In this document: piece by piece, positions 62,215-64,000 of the stretch | Position numbering within the stretch: position 1 is the stretch's first letter | Layout: every line of letters starts with the position of its first letter | Assembly (NCBI GenBank): GCA_965246905.1 | Contig: CBDFFZ010000014.1 | Coordinates: 327,328-391,327, forward strand | DNA: 64,000 nt | Reading direction: 5' to 3' | DNA from: UBA1952 sp965246905 | GTDB lineage: Bacteria > Bacteroidota > Bacteroidia > Chitinophagales > Chitinophagaceae | Translations under genes and position numbers: made by a program | Notes under the pieces: model-generated | What the model was told of the DNA's origin: nothing | Seen by the model: the letters and a program-made list of their open reading frames with translations, nothing else | Database searches by the model: none

Positions 62215-62574
62215 ATGAAAGAGAATCAGCACAAATCCCCTAATTTTACCGGTATCGTGCGCCACATTTTCTCTGCCTTTCTTAGCTTATTAGTTCTGGT
62301 ACTCAGCTGCCTGCCCTGCGATGATGCCACAGCTTTTGCGTCCGTACAACCCGGTATTAGCGCACAGCACACTTCCCATGAAAAATACGGTGGCAAGGAT
62401 GCCTGCTCGCCTTTCTGCGCCTGCAGCTGCTGTGCCGGGGTTATGCTGCCGGTTACCTTAATGCCGGTAGTATCACCGGTTATTCCATATTTTTTTCAGG
62501 CCTTCCCCGGTTATCTTGTCTCCTCTTTACCGGATATTTTTAGTCCTGTCTGGCAGCCTCCGAAATTAGTCTGA
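62215..62574 (+). CDS. DUF6660 family small Cys-rich protein
   Basis: 119 residues. An N-terminal helix or signal (about 17-35) ends near CLPCDDATA, and a Cys-rich segment ACSPFCACSCCAGVML follows, the DUF6660 plan. In Bacteroidota these genes often lie before a TonB-dependent receptor, as here. The Cys cluster suggests a metal, perhaps copper, but this is inference. The start ATG 62215 is preferred to 62197 because it leaves a clean N-terminus. Confidence 0.8.
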   Translation: MKENQHKSPNFTGIVRHIFSAFLSLLVLVLSCLPCDDATAFASVQPGISAQHTSHEKYGGKDACSPFCACSCCAGVMLPVTLMPVVSPVIPYFFQAFPGYLVSSLPDIFSPVWQPPKLV

Positions 62575-62646
62575 GCCCATTTTATCATCGCAATCTGCTG
62601 CCTTCCGGGCAGGAGCATTTCTTTATACAATACTCAGCCTTTTTAA

Positions 62647-64000
62647 ATGAAATCCATTTTTCTGGCGATAGCCCTGCTGTCGTCTGTTGCAGTGACATCT
62701 GCACAAATCAACCTGCCGGATACGGCCCGAACATCTGTTACTGATACTGCCCGCAAAGCGGAAACCGAAGCGCTGGATGAAGTGCAGGTAAGCACTACGC
62801 GCAGCAGCCGCTCCATCCGCGATATCCCTACCCGGATTGAGGCAATAGCCAGCGAGGAGCTGGATGAAAAGGCCAATATGAAGCCCGGCGACATCCGCAT
62901 GATGCTCTCTGAAAGCACCGGCATCCAGACGCAGCAAACTTCTGCAACATCAGCCAATGCATCCATCCGCATACAGGGGCTCGACGGCCGCTATACGCAG
63001 ATCTTAAAAGACGGCTTTCCGATGTATTCCGGTGCTGCAAGCGGGCTTGGCTTACTGCAAACGCCACCCCTCGATCTGAAGCAGGTGGAAGTGATTAAAG
63101 GATCTGCCTCTACGCTTTATGGTGACGGAGCCATTGCCGGGCTGGTAAACCTCATCTCCAAGACTCCGGCAAAGGAGCGCGAGCTGCGCATTCACCTTAA
63201 TGGCACGAGCGCAAAAGGCTTAGATGTAAATGCTTTTTACGGAAAGCGGAATAGCAAGTGGGGCACTACTCTTTTTACCGCTTATAACCGCAATGCGCCT
63301 TACGATCCTGCCGGTATCGACCTTACGGCAATTCCGAAATTCAGCCGTTATACCTTAAACCCCAAGGTGTTCTTCTATCCATCCCCCAAAACAACATTTG
63401 TGGCCGGGGTAAATACGGTTTTTGAGGATCGTATCGGTGGCGACCTGCATTATATAAAAGGTGAGGGAAATGCCGGCCATGGTTATTTTGAGCGCAATAA
63501 AACAGCGCGCATCAGCACACAGCTTTCTGCCGTCTATAAGCCCGATGATGCTGCCACCTTCACATTAAAGAACAGCTACAGCTACTTTAACCGCATCATT
63601 GCCATACCGGGCTATGATTTTGACGGCACACAGCATACTACTTATACAGAGGCAGCCTATAATCATAATGGTACGCGTATCGACTGGGTAGCCGGAGCCA
63701 ATTTACTTACAGATGCATTCCGCGAAGCGCCGCGTAGCACTGGTACCCTGCGCAATTATTCGCAGAGCACGCTGGGCGGATTTGCACAGGGCACCTGGCA
63801 TCCTGCAGAAAAACTTTTTATGGAAGCCGGGCTCCGTGGCGATTATGTTTTTGATTACGGCTTTGCGCTGCTGCCGCGTTTATCATTGCTCTATAAGCTC
63901 AATACAAAGCTGTCATCCCGCATCGGCGGCGGTTTTGGCTATAAGGCCCCGACCATATTCACCGAAGAGAGCGAGCGCATTCAATACCAGCATGTGCTGC
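62647..64000 (+). CDS. TonB-dependent receptor, partial at window end
   Basis: The frame opens at ATG 62647 and runs to the last base without a stop (about 451 codons seen). A signal peptide (about 1-19, VTSAQ) is followed by a TonB box-like region and plug domain: LDEVQVSTTRSSRSIRDIPT, SGIQTQQTSATSANASIRIQ-like, KQVEVIKGSASTLYGDGAIA and GLVNLISK, which are classic plug motifs. A beta-barrel begins at about 180. No carboxypeptidase-like N-terminal domain is fused, so it is not a SusC type. The DUF6660 gene just before suggests a metal or metallophore substrate (inference). Confidence 0.9.
   Translation, partial: MKSIFLAIALLSSVAVTSAQINLPDTARTSVTDTARKAETEALDEVQVSTTRSSRSIRDIPTRIEAIASEELDEKANMKPGDIRMMLSESTGIQTQQTSATSANASIRIQGLDGRYTQILKDGFPMYSGAASGLGLLQTPPLDLKQVEVIKGSASTLYGDGAIAGLVNLISKTPAKERELRIHLNGTSAKGLDVNAFYGKRNSKWGTTLFTAYNRNAPYDPAGIDLTAIPKFSRYTLNPKVFFYPSPKTTFVAGVNTVFEDRIGGDLHYIKGEGNAGHGYFERNKTARISTQLSAVYKPDDAATFTLKNSYSYFNRIIAIPGYDFDGTQHTTYTEAAYNHNGTRIDWVAGANLLTDAFREAPRSTGTLRNYSQSTLGGFAQGTWHPAEKLFMEAGLRGDYVFDYGFALLPRLSLLYKLNTKLSSRIGGGFGYKAPTIFTEESERIQYQHVL

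Overview
The window looks like a chromosomal segment of a Bacteroidota bacterium, most likely a soil or environmental member of the Chitinophagaceae or a close relative. This rests on a subtype iii type VI secretion system (TssE, TssF, TssR, TssO), type IX secretion (Por) C-terminal sorting domains, DUF2931, DUF3570/DUF4266, DUF2490, DUF6544, DUF6660 and DUF983 proteins, an ATP-type PEP carboxykinase, and promoters of the Bacteroidota type (TAnnTTTG). The genus assignment is inference. GC content is moderate, and visibly lower between about 20 and 38 kb.

Layout. (1) 0-8.1 kb: the end of a T6SS-iii locus. A truncated DUF2931 lipoprotein, a periplasmic lytic transglycosylase, TssE and TssF lie on the plus strand. 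They converge on a minus-strand block of TssR, a PKD protein (TssP candidate) and two TssO-like membrane proteins. A perfect A+T-rich palindrome lies upstream of that block. (2) 8.2-13.2 kb: a detoxification and regulator patch in partial decay: a histidine kinase scrap, an AhpD-like protein, DUF1348, a frameshifted SMR transporter, an AraC regulator, a frameshifted quinone oxidoreductase and an ECF sigma factor with extra Cys clusters. (3) 13.6-20.2 kb: one 2210-residue secreted beta-helix-like protein with a T9SS tail. (4) 21.1-24.4 kb: a thioredoxin-like protein / ApbE flavin transferase / DUF4266 lipoprotein / DUF3570 outer-membrane operon, facing a lipoprotein with a CX4CH motif. (5) 24.6-38.1 kb: a stress island. 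It holds a P-type ATPase, YoaK, a response regulator, lipocalin, two paralogous triple-BON proteins, phosphoglycerate mutase, an Hsp31/DJ-1 protein, cupin, AraC, DUF6544 and universal stress protein, mixed with broken PfkB, D-lactate dehydrogenase, P-type ATPase and membrane-protein fragments. It ends at tRNA-Asp, where the tail of a broken site-specific recombinase lies against the 3' end of the tRNA. (6) 38.2-60.1 kb: mostly core genes (hflX, mnmA, aroB, yifB, pckA, gcvT, pyrH, a PhaB-like reductase, a CNNM transporter) with secreted or lipoprotein genes and repeat-rich spacers. (7) 60.4-64 kb: a TPR membrane glycosyltransferase-like protein, a Cys-rich DUF6660 protein and a TonB-dependent receptor that runs off the end.

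How the parts work together. The T6SS genes encode baseplate and envelope parts of a contact-dependent injection machine. The ApbE operon probably builds a flavin- and thiol-dependent redox relay at the outer membrane. The stress island combines redox, acid and envelope stress genes with relics of fermentation and glycolysis genes. Several genes carry single-base lesions or in-frame stops, which are either real decay or assembly errors; raw reads would tell. The least familiar signals are the ApbE operon with a flavinylation-like motif in its thioredoxin, an array of about ten short hairpin units before aroB, a conserved-looking gene split by one TAA codon, and several dispersed intergenic repeats.
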